Shown piece by piece: positions 8,772 through 17,647 of a stretch of DNA of 35,377 nt. The notes under the pieces are model-generated. The model did no database searches, was not told the origin of the DNA, and saw only the letters and a program-made list of their open reading frames with translations. Where the stretch lies: NCBI GenBank assembly GCA_964387745.1, contig CAYLXL010000019.1, forward strand, positions 1-35,377, written 5' to 3'. Numbering within the stretch: the stretch's first letter is position 1; every line of letters starts with the position of its first letter. Source of the stretch: JAGOUU01 sp964387745 (GTDB lineage Bacteria; Pseudomonadota; Gammaproteobacteria; JAGOUU01). Position numbers and translations under genes: made by a program.

Positions 8772-9264
8772 ATACCTCTGTTTGATTTAAATTTGTAACG
8801 TCTATGATTTGATCAGCGGCCTCACAGTATACTTTCGATCTATCCTGTATATAGCTCTCAAATGTATAGTCACTTCTTATAAAACTTGGATTAATATTAT
8901 TGCTTGCCCAGCGCTGTCGAATAACTTCAGGCGCACATTTTAGATAAATAATTTTTCCAATTTTTTTTAGATTAAGAATATTTTTCGGGTTAAGTACACC
9001 CCCACCCCCAGTGGCAATGATTAAATTACCTGTATCCCTTATTTTGACCAAATCAGCTATTATATTAGCTTCCAATTCTCGAAAAGCCTTATCACCCATT
9101 AACTCATAAACCTCTCCGATAGAACAATTATTATAATTTAATCTGATTAAATCATCCGTATCAATAAATTTATATTGTGGGTTTTTCTGACAATAGAGCT
9201 TTCCTAACGACGTTTTACCGCAAGACTTAAAGCCAATTAAAATTAAACTAGCTGGTGAATGCAT
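8755..9264 (-). CDS. aroK: Shikimate kinase
   Basis: Phosphorylates shikimate at the 3-OH using ATP. 169 residues, normal. Walker A GFKSCGKTSLG near the N-terminus, DTDD substrate/Mg site, the shikimate-binding GGGG (ATGGGGVL) and the lid region around SDYTFESYIQDR. Overlaps aroA upstream and aroC downstream by 17 bp each. AroK versus AroL cannot be told from sequence; the chlamydial gene in the same position is called aroL. Confidence 0.93.
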   Translation of the reverse strand: MHSPASLILIGFKSCGKTSLGKLYCQKNPQYKFIDTDDLIRLNYNNCSIGEVYELMGDKAFRELEANIIADLVKIRDTGNLIIATGGGGVLNPKNILNLKKIGKIIYLKCAPEVIRQRWASNNINPSFIRSDYTFESYIQDRSKVYCEAADQIIDVTNLNQTEVCDFGE

Positions 9265-10627
9265 GAGCTTCCTCGCAGCATTCTAAAATAGATTGACCTA
9301 CTATTTTCTTTAGGTCGTCGACGAAACTGGCATAACTTTTATTGATGCAATCTGTATTATTTATTTTAGTATGCGTTAAATTATTTTTACTCACCCCTTT
9401 TACACCCAATGCTGCAATCGCAATCGACATGGCAATACGATGATCACAATGAGAATCTGTAATAGCATGATGCAATACGCTAGGCTTAATAATCAGCCTA
9501 TCTTTTTGTTCAATAATACTAGCACCCATTTTGCTGAGCTCTTGCGTTATCGCACTCAAACGGTCACTTTCTTTATATCTAGCTATTTCACAGTTTATTA
9601 ATTGCGTTTCACTTGACGCATAACAAGCAATTACAGCTAATATAGGCAGTGAGTCTATTATATTATTAACGTCAATAACTCTGCCTTTTAATTTAGATGC
9701 TTTGTTTATGCTGTTCACGTTAAGTTTCTTCTGATCCGAATCAATACAGATATCAGCACCCATGGATATCAAGATATCAAGCACTGCTTTATCACCTTGG
9801 CTATCTGTGAAATCTAAATTTTTGATAGTAAGATTTACACCAGTTATTATTGCAGCAGCAACCGGATATAAAATTGAACTAAAGTCACCAGGAACATAGT
9901 AATCGAAATTATTAATTAAGTTTCTATTATTATTATTTACATTAAAAATAGTAATTTTTTTGAAATCATTATTAATATATTTAATATTAAATTTATTTAG
10001 CCATTCTAAAGTAACATTTACCCAAGGTGTTTCACCTGGATTCAAAATATTAATTTCAGTTTGGTCTGGTAGAAATATACTGCTAATGATCAACGCCGAG
10101 ACTGGCTGTGAATCCTCGCCATTGATCGTAGCCACGCCTGGGCTAATCGGCCCTTTTATTATAATAGGTGCTTTATCGTTGCCTTGAGTAGAAATACATA
10201 GCGCTCCCAGCTGCTGTAAGCCGCTTAATAAAGCGCTTGCTGGGCGCCTAGTACGTATAGACTCATCACCTGTAATCACCGTATAGCCATCAATAAGGGC
10301 TGATATGGCCATTATAAATCTGTAGACAATACCTGAATTCCCAGCATCTACTATATTAGTTGGGACTTGTGGACTACCATGAACTCCCCAGATTTCTAAG
10401 TGATCTGGGTATTGCTGAATTGTTGCACCAAGCAATCGACAGGCAGTAATCATTGCTTCACAATCTGGCGAGACTAAATAATTTCTGATAATACTCGGCT
10501 TTTCGTTAACAGCAAGGCTAGCAAATAATATGGCTCTTAAAGTTTGTGATTTGGACGGCGATGCAACAAGCGCAATGCTTGAATCTGAATATGAATTTAC
10601 AAAAGATTTTAGAATCAGGTTAGACAC
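9248..10627 (-). CDS. aroA: 3-phosphoshikimate 1-carboxyvinyltransferase (EPSP synthase)
   Basis: Transfers the enolpyruvyl group of PEP to shikimate-3-phosphate. 459 residues, a little longer than the usual 425-445. Conserved parts: K26-S27...R31 in SPSKSQTLR, GNSGIVYRF (in place of the common GNAGTAMR), PGDFSSILYP, catalytic Asp in DSLPILAVIA, YKESDRL and CDHRIAMSIA. Start is GTG at 10625-10627 with no good Shine-Dalgarno; the next in-frame ATG is far inside. Only 28 bp separate it from tRNA-Arg. The motif variants suggest a lineage other than the usual gammaproteobacterial AroA. Confidence 0.94.
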   Translation of the reverse strand: MSNLILKSFVNSYSDSSIALVASPSKSQTLRAILFASLAVNEKPSIIRNYLVSPDCEAMITACRLLGATIQQYPDHLEIWGVHGSPQVPTNIVDAGNSGIVYRFIMAISALIDGYTVITGDESIRTRRPASALLSGLQQLGALCISTQGNDKAPIIIKGPISPGVATINGEDSQPVSALIISSIFLPDQTEINILNPGETPWVNVTLEWLNKFNIKYINNDFKKITIFNVNNNNRNLINNFDYYVPGDFSSILYPVAAAIITGVNLTIKNLDFTDSQGDKAVLDILISMGADICIDSDQKKLNVNSINKASKLKGRVIDVNNIIDSLPILAVIACYASSETQLINCEIARYKESDRLSAITQELSKMGASIIEQKDRLIIKPSVLHHAITDSHCDHRIAMSIAIAALGVKGVSKNNLTHTKINNTDCINKSYASFVDDLKKIVGQSILECCEEAHAFTS

Positions 10628-10655
10628 TATTAATCGCTGGATGAATTAAATAAAA

Positions 10656-10732
10656 TGGCGCGCCCGGAGAGAGTCGAACTCCCGACCGCCTGGTTCGTAG
10701 CCAGGTACTCTATCCAGCTGAGCTACGGGCGC
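10656..10732 (-). tRNA. tRNA-Arg (ACG)
   Basis: Acceptor GCGCCCG pairs with CGGGCGC, discriminator G, encoded CCA at 10656-10658. Anticodon loop CTACGAA gives ACG (read as ICG). T-arm GTTCGAC is present. Lies 71 bp after tRNA-Ser and 28 bp before aroA, all on the same strand. Confidence 0.97.
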
Positions 10733-10803
10733 ATTGAAAACATTTATCCTAATCAACATATCCAGACCTTGATGGCTTGCCAACCGAAGCTTTAAGCGTA
10801 GGT

Positions 10804-10893
10804 TGGCGGAGAGAAAGGGATTCGAACCCTTGATAAGATTACTCCTATACTCCCTTAGCAGGGGAGTGCCTTCAGCCACTCGGCCATCTCTCC
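10804..10893 (-). tRNA. tRNA-Ser (GCT)
   Basis: 90 nt with encoded CCA; acceptor GGAGAGA/TCTCTCC; long variable arm typical of Ser; anticodon loop CTGCTAA gives GCT (AGC/AGU codons); T-arm GTTCGAA. Preceded by a good promoter at 10923-10951. Confidence 0.97.
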
Positions 10894-10922
10894 GGACACA
10901 TTAATTACTCTGAACAGGCGTA

Positions 10923-10951
10923 ATACTACACTTTTTTAAACCGTTTGTGAA
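10923..10951 (-). promoter_or_regulatory. Sigma-70 promoter of tRNA-Ser/tRNA-Arg
   Basis: On the minus strand TTCACA, 17-bp spacer, TAGTAT, then a GC-rich discriminator (ACGCC) as in growth-rate-controlled stable-RNA promoters. The expected start is about 23 bp before the tRNA-Ser 5' end. It may also drive aroAKCB by readthrough. Confidence 0.65.
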
Positions 10952-10979
10952 TTGATTTATAAAAGTTTTTTACAATTAA

Positions 10980-11234
10980 TTAATAATTACCCTTATTATC
11001 ATAATCTTCATCTTGATCATCTTGATATTGACTAGCTGGGCGCGCAGTAGTCTCACCAGCTTGACCAGAACGTTCACGCTGAATGCGCTGGTAAATCTCT
11101 TCACGATGCACAGAAACATCTTTTGGTGCGTTAACGCCAATTCTAACCTGATTACCTTTAATGCCTAATACTGTGACCGTTACTTCATCACCAATCATTA
11201 AGGTTTCCCCAATGCGACGAGTCAAAATTAACAT
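10980..11234 (-). CDS. csrA: Carbon storage regulator CsrA with acidic tail
   Basis: RNA-binding dimer that blocks or stabilises mRNAs by binding GGA motifs. The first ~55 residues are canonical (MLILTRRIGETLMIGDEV, then GVNAPKDVSVHREEIY, R near the end of the core for RNA contact). The protein is 84 residues against about 61-65 usually; the extra C-terminus is polar and acidic (YQDDQDEDYDNKG). Strong Shine-Dalgarno AAGGAGA at 11241-11247. Position next to alaS-lysC and tRNA-Ser/Arg is the common gammaproteobacterial one. Confidence 0.96.
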   Translation of the reverse strand: MLILTRRIGETLMIGDEVTVTVLGIKGNQVRIGVNAPKDVSVHREEIYQRIQRERSGQAGETTARPASQYQDDQDEDYDNKGNY

Positions 11235-11240
11235 TGCTTC

Positions 11241-11277
11241 TCTCCTTTAAAGTTACAACTATTCCTATATTATTATA
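11241..11277 (-). promoter_or_regulatory. csrA leader: TATAAT box and AAGGAGA ribosome site
   Basis: A perfect TATAAT lies at 11272-11277 on the minus strand and the Shine-Dalgarno at 11241-11247. No good -35 box is found 16-18 bp upstream, so the promoter call is weak. The GGA inside AAGGAGA could let CsrA repress itself, as known in other bacteria. Confidence 0.4.
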
Positions 11278-11416
11278 CAATCTGTATTTATATTAGTTAG
11301 TCTAATCAACAAACCTTAATCAGTAATACAAAAGTAAACCAACTATTTTTTACGATTATGACATGATACAGATTTTTTTTATTATATCAAGTTAGAGTTG
11401 GAACTATTTATAATTC

Positions 11417-12655
11417 TTATATATCTAGTTCTTCTTGAGGTACTTTGTCCAATTGAAAAGCTGCGTGCAAAGCCCGAACTCCTAACTCTAAGTATTTTTC
11501 GTCCACAGCCACAGAAACTTTAATTTCTGAGGTGGAGATAAGCTGCATGTTAATACCTTCATTACCTAGAGTAGTGAACATTTTTGAAGCGATCCCTGCA
11601 TGTGAGCGCATTCCTACGCCTACAACTGAAATCTTGACAATTTTATTGTCGATAATAACTTCCCGAGCACTAATATCCTTAGCTACATCGTTAACTATTC
11701 TTTGTGCCTTTGGTACATCTTCGCGATTAACAGTAAAAGTGAAATCAGTATAACCTTCTTTCATACTGTTTTGAACAATCATATCAATCACAATATTAGC
11801 ATCACTGATCGGGTTAATGAGCTTAGCTGCGATACCTGGTTGATCAGGAACACCTAATATAGAGATTTTGGCTTCATTACGATTAAAGGCAATCCCCGTA
11901 ACCATTGGCTTTTCCATCTTTGAATCCTCATAAGTTATCAATGTACCAGAGCCTTCTTTAAAACTGGAGAGTACTCTAACCGGAACATTATAGCGCCCCG
12001 CGAATTCTACAGATCTAATTTGCAGCACTTTAGCGCCTAGACTCGCTAGCTCCAACATTTCTTCGAATGTTATCTTATTCATTTTGCGGGCCGCCGGCTC
12101 TACTCGAGGATCAGTAGTATATACACCATCAACATCTGTAAAAATTTGGCATTCTTGCGCTTTTAAAGCAGCAGCAAGTGCAACAGCTGTGGTATCTGAA
12201 CCACCTCGGCCTAAAGTAGTAATATTGCCATCTATATCTACCCCTTGAAAACCAGCAACAACGACAACAAAACCTTGATCTAAGTCTTTTTTAAGGTTTT
12301 TATGGTTTATATCAACGATTCTAGCTTTGTTATGAGCACTATCAGTCAAAATATGAACTTGACCACCAGTATAAGACTTTGCTGGAAAGCCACGCTTAGT
12401 TAAAACCATAGTAAGTATAGCAATACTCACCTGCTCACCTGTTGATAATAAGACATCAAGCTCGCGAGAATTGGGGTTTTGATCAATAGAAAGAGCTAAA
12501 TTAAGTAATCTATCTGTTTCCCCTGCCATAGCAGATAAAACAACGACAACATTATGGCCCTCAGCTATTGTTTTACAAACAATGTCGGCAACATTATTAA
12601 TACACTCAATATTAGCAACCGAGCTACCGCCAAACTTTTGTACAATTAAGGCCAT
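11417..12655 (-). CDS. lysC: Aspartate kinase
   Basis: Phosphorylates aspartate, the entry to Lys, Thr, Met and diaminopimelate synthesis. 412 residues, the single-domain kinase size. KFGGSSVA at the N-terminus, GRGGSDTTAVALAAAL and TDVDGVYTTDPR in the kinase domain, and two ACT domains in the last ~150 residues (ILGVPDQPGIAAKL and VVGVGMRSHAGIASKMF), which usually bind Lys/Thr for feedback control. Lies 10 bp after alaS, in the alaS-lysC-csrA order known from Pseudomonas and others. Confidence 0.96.
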   Translation of the reverse strand: MALIVQKFGGSSVANIECINNVADIVCKTIAEGHNVVVVLSAMAGETDRLLNLALSIDQNPNSRELDVLLSTGEQVSIAILTMVLTKRGFPAKSYTGGQVHILTDSAHNKARIVDINHKNLKKDLDQGFVVVVAGFQGVDIDGNITTLGRGGSDTTAVALAAALKAQECQIFTDVDGVYTTDPRVEPAARKMNKITFEEMLELASLGAKVLQIRSVEFAGRYNVPVRVLSSFKEGSGTLITYEDSKMEKPMVTGIAFNRNEAKISILGVPDQPGIAAKLINPISDANIVIDMIVQNSMKEGYTDFTFTVNREDVPKAQRIVNDVAKDISAREVIIDNKIVKISVVGVGMRSHAGIASKMFTTLGNEGINMQLISTSEIKVSVAVDEKYLELGVRALHAAFQLDKVPQEELDI

Positions 12656-12665
12656 AATCTTATTT

Positions 12666-15323
12666 TCAGTGATTAATTAAATTTTTCACCCAAGGCAAAG
12701 CGCTTGCAAGCACCGCGTCTAGTTTTGCCATACTATCAGGCTCATCAGGACATTTGCCGCCAGCTTGAGCCATATCGGCTCTCCCGCCACCTTTACCTTC
12801 TAGTTGTAAAGCTATCATGTTTATAAGTTTACCTGCATGAACGCGATCTGTACAATTATTGGTGACCCCCGCAATCAATTTAACCTTTTGACTGGCCGGT
12901 TCAACGGTCGCCAAAATAATCACGGCTTTTTGAAGCTCCGTTTTCAATTGATCGAGCGTCAATCGTAAGGCGGTTTCATCACTATTTTCTAAACGAGCAA
13001 TAAGAATTTTAATATCATTAATTTCAAAAGCTTGGCTATGAAGACTTTTAGTATTTTGCTGCTCTTGTTTTTGTTTGAAACTATTAGCTTCTTTTAATAA
13101 TTTATTATAGTCTTGTTGAAGTTGTTTAATTTTATCAACAACATAAGCCGGATATGTTTTTAATAAATCTGCGGCCTGTTTCAATTTCGTATCACGATCT
13201 TTAAGATAGTTTCGAGCAGTTTCACCCGTTATAGCTTCTATTCTTCTTATGCCGCTAGCTGCACTGCTTTCAGAAGTAATCAGAAATAACCCAATATCTC
13301 CTGATCGCTCAGTATGGGTACCACCACAAAGCTCAACCGAATAACCATCACCTAAATTTAATACTCTGACTTTTTCATCGTACTTTTCACCAAACAAAGC
13401 CATAGCCCCGCTGTTCATGGCTTCTTCAATGTCCATAAGACGAAGATCAGCTGCAGTATTTTTTAATATTTGCTGATTAACCTCTTGTTCTACTAATTCC
13501 AAATCAGCTTTACTAACCGCTTGATAATAAGCAAAATCAAATCTTAAATATTCGGGTCCAACATACGAGCCTTTTTGCAGTACTTGTGGACCTAAAATCT
13601 TACGAAGAGCAGCATGTAATAAATGCGTACCAGTATGGTTACGAGCAGTCGCAGCTCGCTTAGAAGCATCAACTTGGGCAAATAATTTATCACCAACTTT
13701 AACCTCACCTGATTCTATATTAATTTGATGCAGATGGGACTTATTAATCTTAATAGTATTCGAAACAACGGCCACGAAATTATTCGAGCTTAATCGACCT
13801 TCGTCTCCTACCTGACCGCCACCTTCGGCATAGAACGGTGTGCTATCAGTTACGATATAACCATGCCCGTTAGCTTTTGCATTAATCGAGTCAACATGAT
13901 GATAATGTTCATCTAATATAGCTGTAACTACGATATCACCAGATAAACTATCATATCCAGTAAATTTGGTGTTACTAAGATTAAGTAATTTATTGTCTTG
14001 ATTAGCCGCTTTTTTAAAGCCACTAGATTGTTTAGAGCGTTCACGTTGCTCTAAAAGTAAACGCTCAACCTCTACTAAATTAACTGTCCAATTTTTTTCA
14101 CGAAGGATATCAACAGTTAAATCTATCGGGAAACCATAGGTATCATATAATTCAAAAACTAGTCTACTCGAAATAGTTTTTATTGATTTATCTTCTTGTA
14201 TCTGACCTTCGATTGCAGCCTCTAACTTTTTTATACCTTGATCTAAAGTTCTAGCAAACTGCTCTTCTTCTTGCTGCAGAACTATTTTGATGGTTTTTTT
14301 CGCAGCTTCCAATTCTGGGTAGGCTTCACCCATTTCTGTACATAAATCTTCGACTAATTTATAGAAAAAAGCGTCGGTTGCCCCTAATTTATTACCATGT
14401 CTAATAGCACGACGAATAATACGTCGTAATACATAACCGCGGCCTTCATTGGATGGTATGACACCATCGGTAATTAAAAAACTACAAGCACGAATATGAT
14501 CCGCTAAAACCTTTAAAGATTGATTTGATAAATCAGTGACTTTTAGCAATTCAGCAGCAGCTTTAATTAAATTAGCAAATAAATCAATTTCATAATTGCT
14601 ATGAACGCCCTGTACTACAGCAGCTAAGCGCTCAATGCCCATTCCGGTATCAACGCTTTGCTTAGGCAATTTGGTCAAATTGCCATTAGTATCCCTATCG
14701 TATTGCATGAATACGAGATTCCAGATTTCTATATATCTATCTAAGTCACCCTCTGGCGAACCTGGTGGCCCCCCTGGAACATCTGGGCCGTGATCATAAA
14801 AAATCTCGGTACATGGGCCACATGGGCCCGTATCACCCATTTGCCAAAAATTATCTTTTTTGCCACAACGCGAAAATCTGGTTGGATCAACTTTTATTAT
14901 TTTCAGCCAAATGTCTTCAGCTTCCTGGTCTTCCTCATAAACAGTCACCCAAAGCTTTTCTGGCGGTAACTTAATCTCTTTGGTGAGAAATTCCCAGGCA
15001 AATCTTATAGCATCTTCTTTGAAATAATCACCAAAACTAAAATTTCCCAACATTTCAAAGAAAGTATGATGTCTTGCTGTATAGCCAACATTTTCTAGAT
15101 CGTTATGCTTGCCACCCGCTCGTAAGCAACGTTGTACCGATGTCGCTTTACTATAAGCTCGCTGATCAGTGCCTAAAAATACATCTTTAAATTGCACCAT
15201 CCCTGCGTTAGTAAATAACAGGGTCGGATCATTGCCAGGCACCAAGGGACTGCTTTTAACAATCGTGTGTCCTTTAGTTTTGAAATACTCTAAAAATTTT
15301 GTTCTGATTTGATTTAATTTCAT
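12666..15323 (-). CDS. alaS: Alanyl-tRNA synthetase
   Basis: Charges tRNA-Ala. 885 residues, full length. N-terminal class II catalytic core (PTLLFTNAGMVQFKD, RHHTFFEMLGNFSFGDYF), tRNA-recognition part, editing domain with zinc ligands HTGTHLLH and CGGTH, and a C-terminal C-Ala domain with GKGGGRADMAQAGG. The ATG overlaps the recX stop by four bases (ATGA), implying translational coupling. Confidence 0.98.
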   Translation of the reverse strand: MKLNQIRTKFLEYFKTKGHTIVKSSPLVPGNDPTLLFTNAGMVQFKDVFLGTDQRAYSKATSVQRCLRAGGKHNDLENVGYTARHHTFFEMLGNFSFGDYFKEDAIRFAWEFLTKEIKLPPEKLWVTVYEEDQEAEDIWLKIIKVDPTRFSRCGKKDNFWQMGDTGPCGPCTEIFYDHGPDVPGGPPGSPEGDLDRYIEIWNLVFMQYDRDTNGNLTKLPKQSVDTGMGIERLAAVVQGVHSNYEIDLFANLIKAAAELLKVTDLSNQSLKVLADHIRACSFLITDGVIPSNEGRGYVLRRIIRRAIRHGNKLGATDAFFYKLVEDLCTEMGEAYPELEAAKKTIKIVLQQEEEQFARTLDQGIKKLEAAIEGQIQEDKSIKTISSRLVFELYDTYGFPIDLTVDILREKNWTVNLVEVERLLLEQRERSKQSSGFKKAANQDNKLLNLSNTKFTGYDSLSGDIVVTAILDEHYHHVDSINAKANGHGYIVTDSTPFYAEGGGQVGDEGRLSSNNFVAVVSNTIKINKSHLHQINIESGEVKVGDKLFAQVDASKRAATARNHTGTHLLHAALRKILGPQVLQKGSYVGPEYLRFDFAYYQAVSKADLELVEQEVNQQILKNTAADLRLMDIEEAMNSGAMALFGEKYDEKVRVLNLGDGYSVELCGGTHTERSGDIGLFLITSESSAASGIRRIEAITGETARNYLKDRDTKLKQAADLLKTYPAYVVDKIKQLQQDYNKLLKEANSFKQKQEQQNTKSLHSQAFEINDIKILIARLENSDETALRLTLDQLKTELQKAVIILATVEPASQKVKLIAGVTNNCTDRVHAGKLINMIALQLEGKGGGRADMAQAGGKCPDEPDSMAKLDAVLASALPWVKNLINH

Positions 15324-15838
15324 AGAATAGTAAGGTCTTCTTCTTGATAAGCTTCGTGAAATCCGCCAGTAGCATAACTGATATGCTCTAACTCAAACCC
15401 CCTATTATATAGAAATTGTTTTAACTTAGCTCTAGTTTTAAAGTCATTTTTATTATAATTTGATCCAGCTTTTTTTAGAAAAGCTTTATGAGCCATTTTA
15501 TGCCAAAAGTGCTCTGTATCCATAGCCTCAACATTACTATCTAATAAGCTACTAAATATATTCTCAATAATTTCTAAGTTAATGCCTTTTTGCTGCATTT
15601 GAAATTTGATTTTGATGGGACCATGGCCAGAATTAATACCGTGTCTTAAGAGCATTGAGGCACAACGTATATCTGATTGCCAGTTGTTGGCTTTAATCTC
15701 AATAAGCAACGGCTCAATTACTTCTGGGGCGTATTTTTTTTGTTTGAGTTTGGTGGTGATTTGAGTTACTGAATATTCCCGTCGGGATAATAGATATAAA
15801 ACGTAGTTGCGGGCTTTGATGTAGAGTGGGTCAGTCAT
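15320..15838 (-). CDS. recX: Regulatory protein RecX
   Basis: Binds RecA filaments and limits RecA activity. 172 residues; RecX three-helix repeats start with ARNYVLYLLSRREYSVTQI and continue with LKQKKYAPEVIEPLL and the DIRCASMLLRHGIN stretch. Gene order recA-recX-alaS is standard. The start lies 136 bp after the recA stop, with a 28-bp inverted repeat between that may restrict readthrough from recA. Confidence 0.92.
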   Translation of the reverse strand: MTDPLYIKARNYVLYLLSRREYSVTQITTKLKQKKYAPEVIEPLLIEIKANNWQSDIRCASMLLRHGINSGHGPIKIKFQMQQKGINLEIIENIFSSLLDSNVEAMDTEHFWHKMAHKAFLKKAGSNYNKNDFKTRAKLKQFLYNRGFELEHISYATGGFHEAYQEEDLTIL

Positions 15839-15861
15839 ATATCAGGTCTTAACAATTTATC

Positions 15862-15962
15862 AGAGCCGCGACCGTCAGGGAGCGTTCACTACACGAAGTA
15901 CAAATACCAAGCGTTCATACAATTTGCAATTCTTGTGAACGCTCCCTGACGGTCGCGGCTCT
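15862..15962. repeat. Long perfect inverted repeat between recA and recX
   Basis: Arms at 15862-15889 and 15935-15962 match perfectly over 28 bp (core GAGCCGCGACCGTCAGGGAG), with a 45-bp loop. It is markedly more GC-rich than its surroundings. No T-run follows on the minus strand. It could be a REP/MITE-type element that also acts as a partial terminator between recA and recX. Confidence 0.9.
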
Positions 15963-15974
15963 TATAAACTTCTG

Positions 15975-17030
15975 CTAATCCACCATCTCCATCTCTTCTT
16001 CTTCAACCTGTGCAGATTGATGAGCTTGTACCACAGTAGGATCTGGCATAAGCTTTGCACGGATCAAACTTTCGATTTCTTTTGCTGTTTCTGGATGTTC
16101 TTTTAAGAACTGACGAGCATTGTCTTTACCCTGACCGATACGTTCATTATTATAGCTATACCATGCACCAGCTTTGTTAATAATCCCGTACTTAGAACCT
16201 ATATCAATAACTTCGCCTAAGCGCGAGATACCCTCTCCGTATAATATTTCAAAATCAGCTGTCGTAAATGGCGGTGCTACTTTGTTTTTAACCACTTTAA
16301 CTTTAGTCTCGCTACCAATTACTTCTTCACCTTTTTTGATAGCGCCAGTTCTTCTGATATCTAAACGCACAGAAGCATAAAACTTTAATGCATTACCACC
16401 AGTTGTCGTTTCTGGGTTACCAAACATGACACCTATTTTCATTCTAATTTGGTTAATAAAAATAACCAAAGTATTCGAACGTTTAATATTACCGGTTAAT
16501 TTTCTTAACGCTTGCGACATCAATCTTGCTTGTAGGCCCATATGATGATCACCCATCTCGCCTTCAATTTCAGCTTTTGGTGTAAGAGCAGCAACTGAGT
16601 CAACCACAACCATATCTACCGCACCTGAGCGTACTAACATGTCAGTAATTTCTAATCCTTGCTCACCTGTGTCAGGCTGTGAAACTAAAAGATTATCGAC
16701 ATCAACGCCTATTTTTCTAGCATATTCTGGATCTAAAGCATGCTCAGCATCAACGAATGCTGCAACCCCACCAAGTTTTTGACACTCGGCTATAACCTGA
16801 AGAGTTAATGTTGTTTTACCAGATGATTCTGGTCCGTAGATTTCAACTATTCTACCACGCGGTAAACCACCTATTCCTAAAGCTACGTCAAGACCTAATG
16901 ATCCTGTTGAGATAGCTTCAATATTATGCACCGCTTTGCTGTCGCCCAAACGAATAACTGAACCAGTACCAAACTGTTTATCAATTTGGCCTAAGGCTGC
17001 TACTAATGCTTTTTGTTTATTTGCGTCCAC
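15975..17030 (-). CDS. recA: Recombinase RecA
   Basis: ATP-dependent strand exchange and SOS co-protease. 351 residues, normal. Walker A GPESSGKTT, Walker B region VDMVVVDSVAAL, QARLMSQALRKLT, NTLVIFINQIRMKIG (loop L1 side) and GNALKFYASVRLDIRR. C-terminus is acidic (EEEEMEMVD) as usual. Start is GTG at 17028-17030 with AAGGGG about six bases upstream. Only 25 bp separate it from pncC. I see no LexA box (CTGT-N8-ACAG) nearby. Confidence 0.98.
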   Translation of the reverse strand: MDANKQKALVAALGQIDKQFGTGSVIRLGDSKAVHNIEAISTGSLGLDVALGIGGLPRGRIVEIYGPESSGKTTLTLQVIAECQKLGGVAAFVDAEHALDPEYARKIGVDVDNLLVSQPDTGEQGLEITDMLVRSGAVDMVVVDSVAALTPKAEIEGEMGDHHMGLQARLMSQALRKLTGNIKRSNTLVIFINQIRMKIGVMFGNPETTTGGNALKFYASVRLDIRRTGAIKKGEEVIGSETKVKVVKNKVAPPFTTADFEILYGEGISRLGEVIDIGSKYGIINKAGAWYSYNNERIGQGKDNARQFLKEHPETAKEIESLIRAKLMPDPTVVQAHQSAQVEEEEMEMVD

Positions 17031-17055
17031 TATCGACCCCTTAATAATTATTTAT

Positions 17056-17556
17056 TTAAACTAATTCTAATACTTTTTTTAAAACTGCCTGAACTGTTAA
17101 TTCCCGAACAACTGTTCGTGTACCCTCTAACGTAAGTAACATAGGTATGATTGGTTTATTTTTTATAGCAACTGCAATCCAAACTGTGCCTACGGGCTTA
17201 TCAGGCGTACCACCATCTGGACCTGCTACACCAGTAGTAGCAATACTAATGCTGGCACCACTTTTATCTAAAGCACCACGAGCCATAGCTATAGCAACTT
17301 GTTCACTCACAGCACCATGTTTTGCTATAAATTCTTTTGGTACATTTAACTCAACTACTTTTGAGTTATTAGAGTAAGTAACCCACCCTTGTTTAAACCA
17401 CATTGAACTTCCAGGTATCTCGGTAATTGTCGCACTCATCAAACCACCTGTACAAGATTCAGCAGTAGCAATGTTGAGTTTTTTTTCTAAAAGAATTTTA
17501 CCTAATGCACCGGCAAGTTTATTTGCAATTTTTTGGTTACTAGTAATATCATGCAT
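17056..17556 (-). CDS. pncC: Nicotinamide-nucleotide amidase (CinA C-terminal domain)
   Basis: Deamidates NMN to NaMN for pyridine-nucleotide recycling. 166 residues, the stand-alone CinA C-terminal domain. Motifs: TAESCTGGLMSATITEIPGS, GAVSEQVAIAMARGAL, ATTGVAGPDGG and KPVGTVWIA. Located directly before recA as in many gammaproteobacteria. Divergent from mutS across a 91-bp AT-rich spacer that should carry both promoters. Confidence 0.93.
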   Translation of the reverse strand: MHDITSNQKIANKLAGALGKILLEKKLNIATAESCTGGLMSATITEIPGSSMWFKQGWVTYSNNSKVVELNVPKEFIAKHGAVSEQVAIAMARGALDKSGASISIATTGVAGPDGGTPDKPVGTVWIAVAIKNKPIIPMLLTLEGTRTVVRELTVQAVLKKVLELV

Positions 17557-17647
17557 ATCTATATTATTATATTAACACTTTTTTTACGTTTTTTATTTTT
17601 TTATATTTTTACTTTAATGTAAATCACTATACTTTAAAATCATACTT

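Noticed and set aside
10646..10879. Minus-strand frame of 77 residues
   Set aside because: Covers tRNA-Arg and most of tRNA-Ser; the translated text is tRNA sequence.
17031..17647. LexA/SOS box before recA or pncC
   Set aside because: No CTGT-N8-ACAG pattern found by eye in the recA-pncC gap or the pncC-mutS spacer. A site within pncC was not fully excluded.
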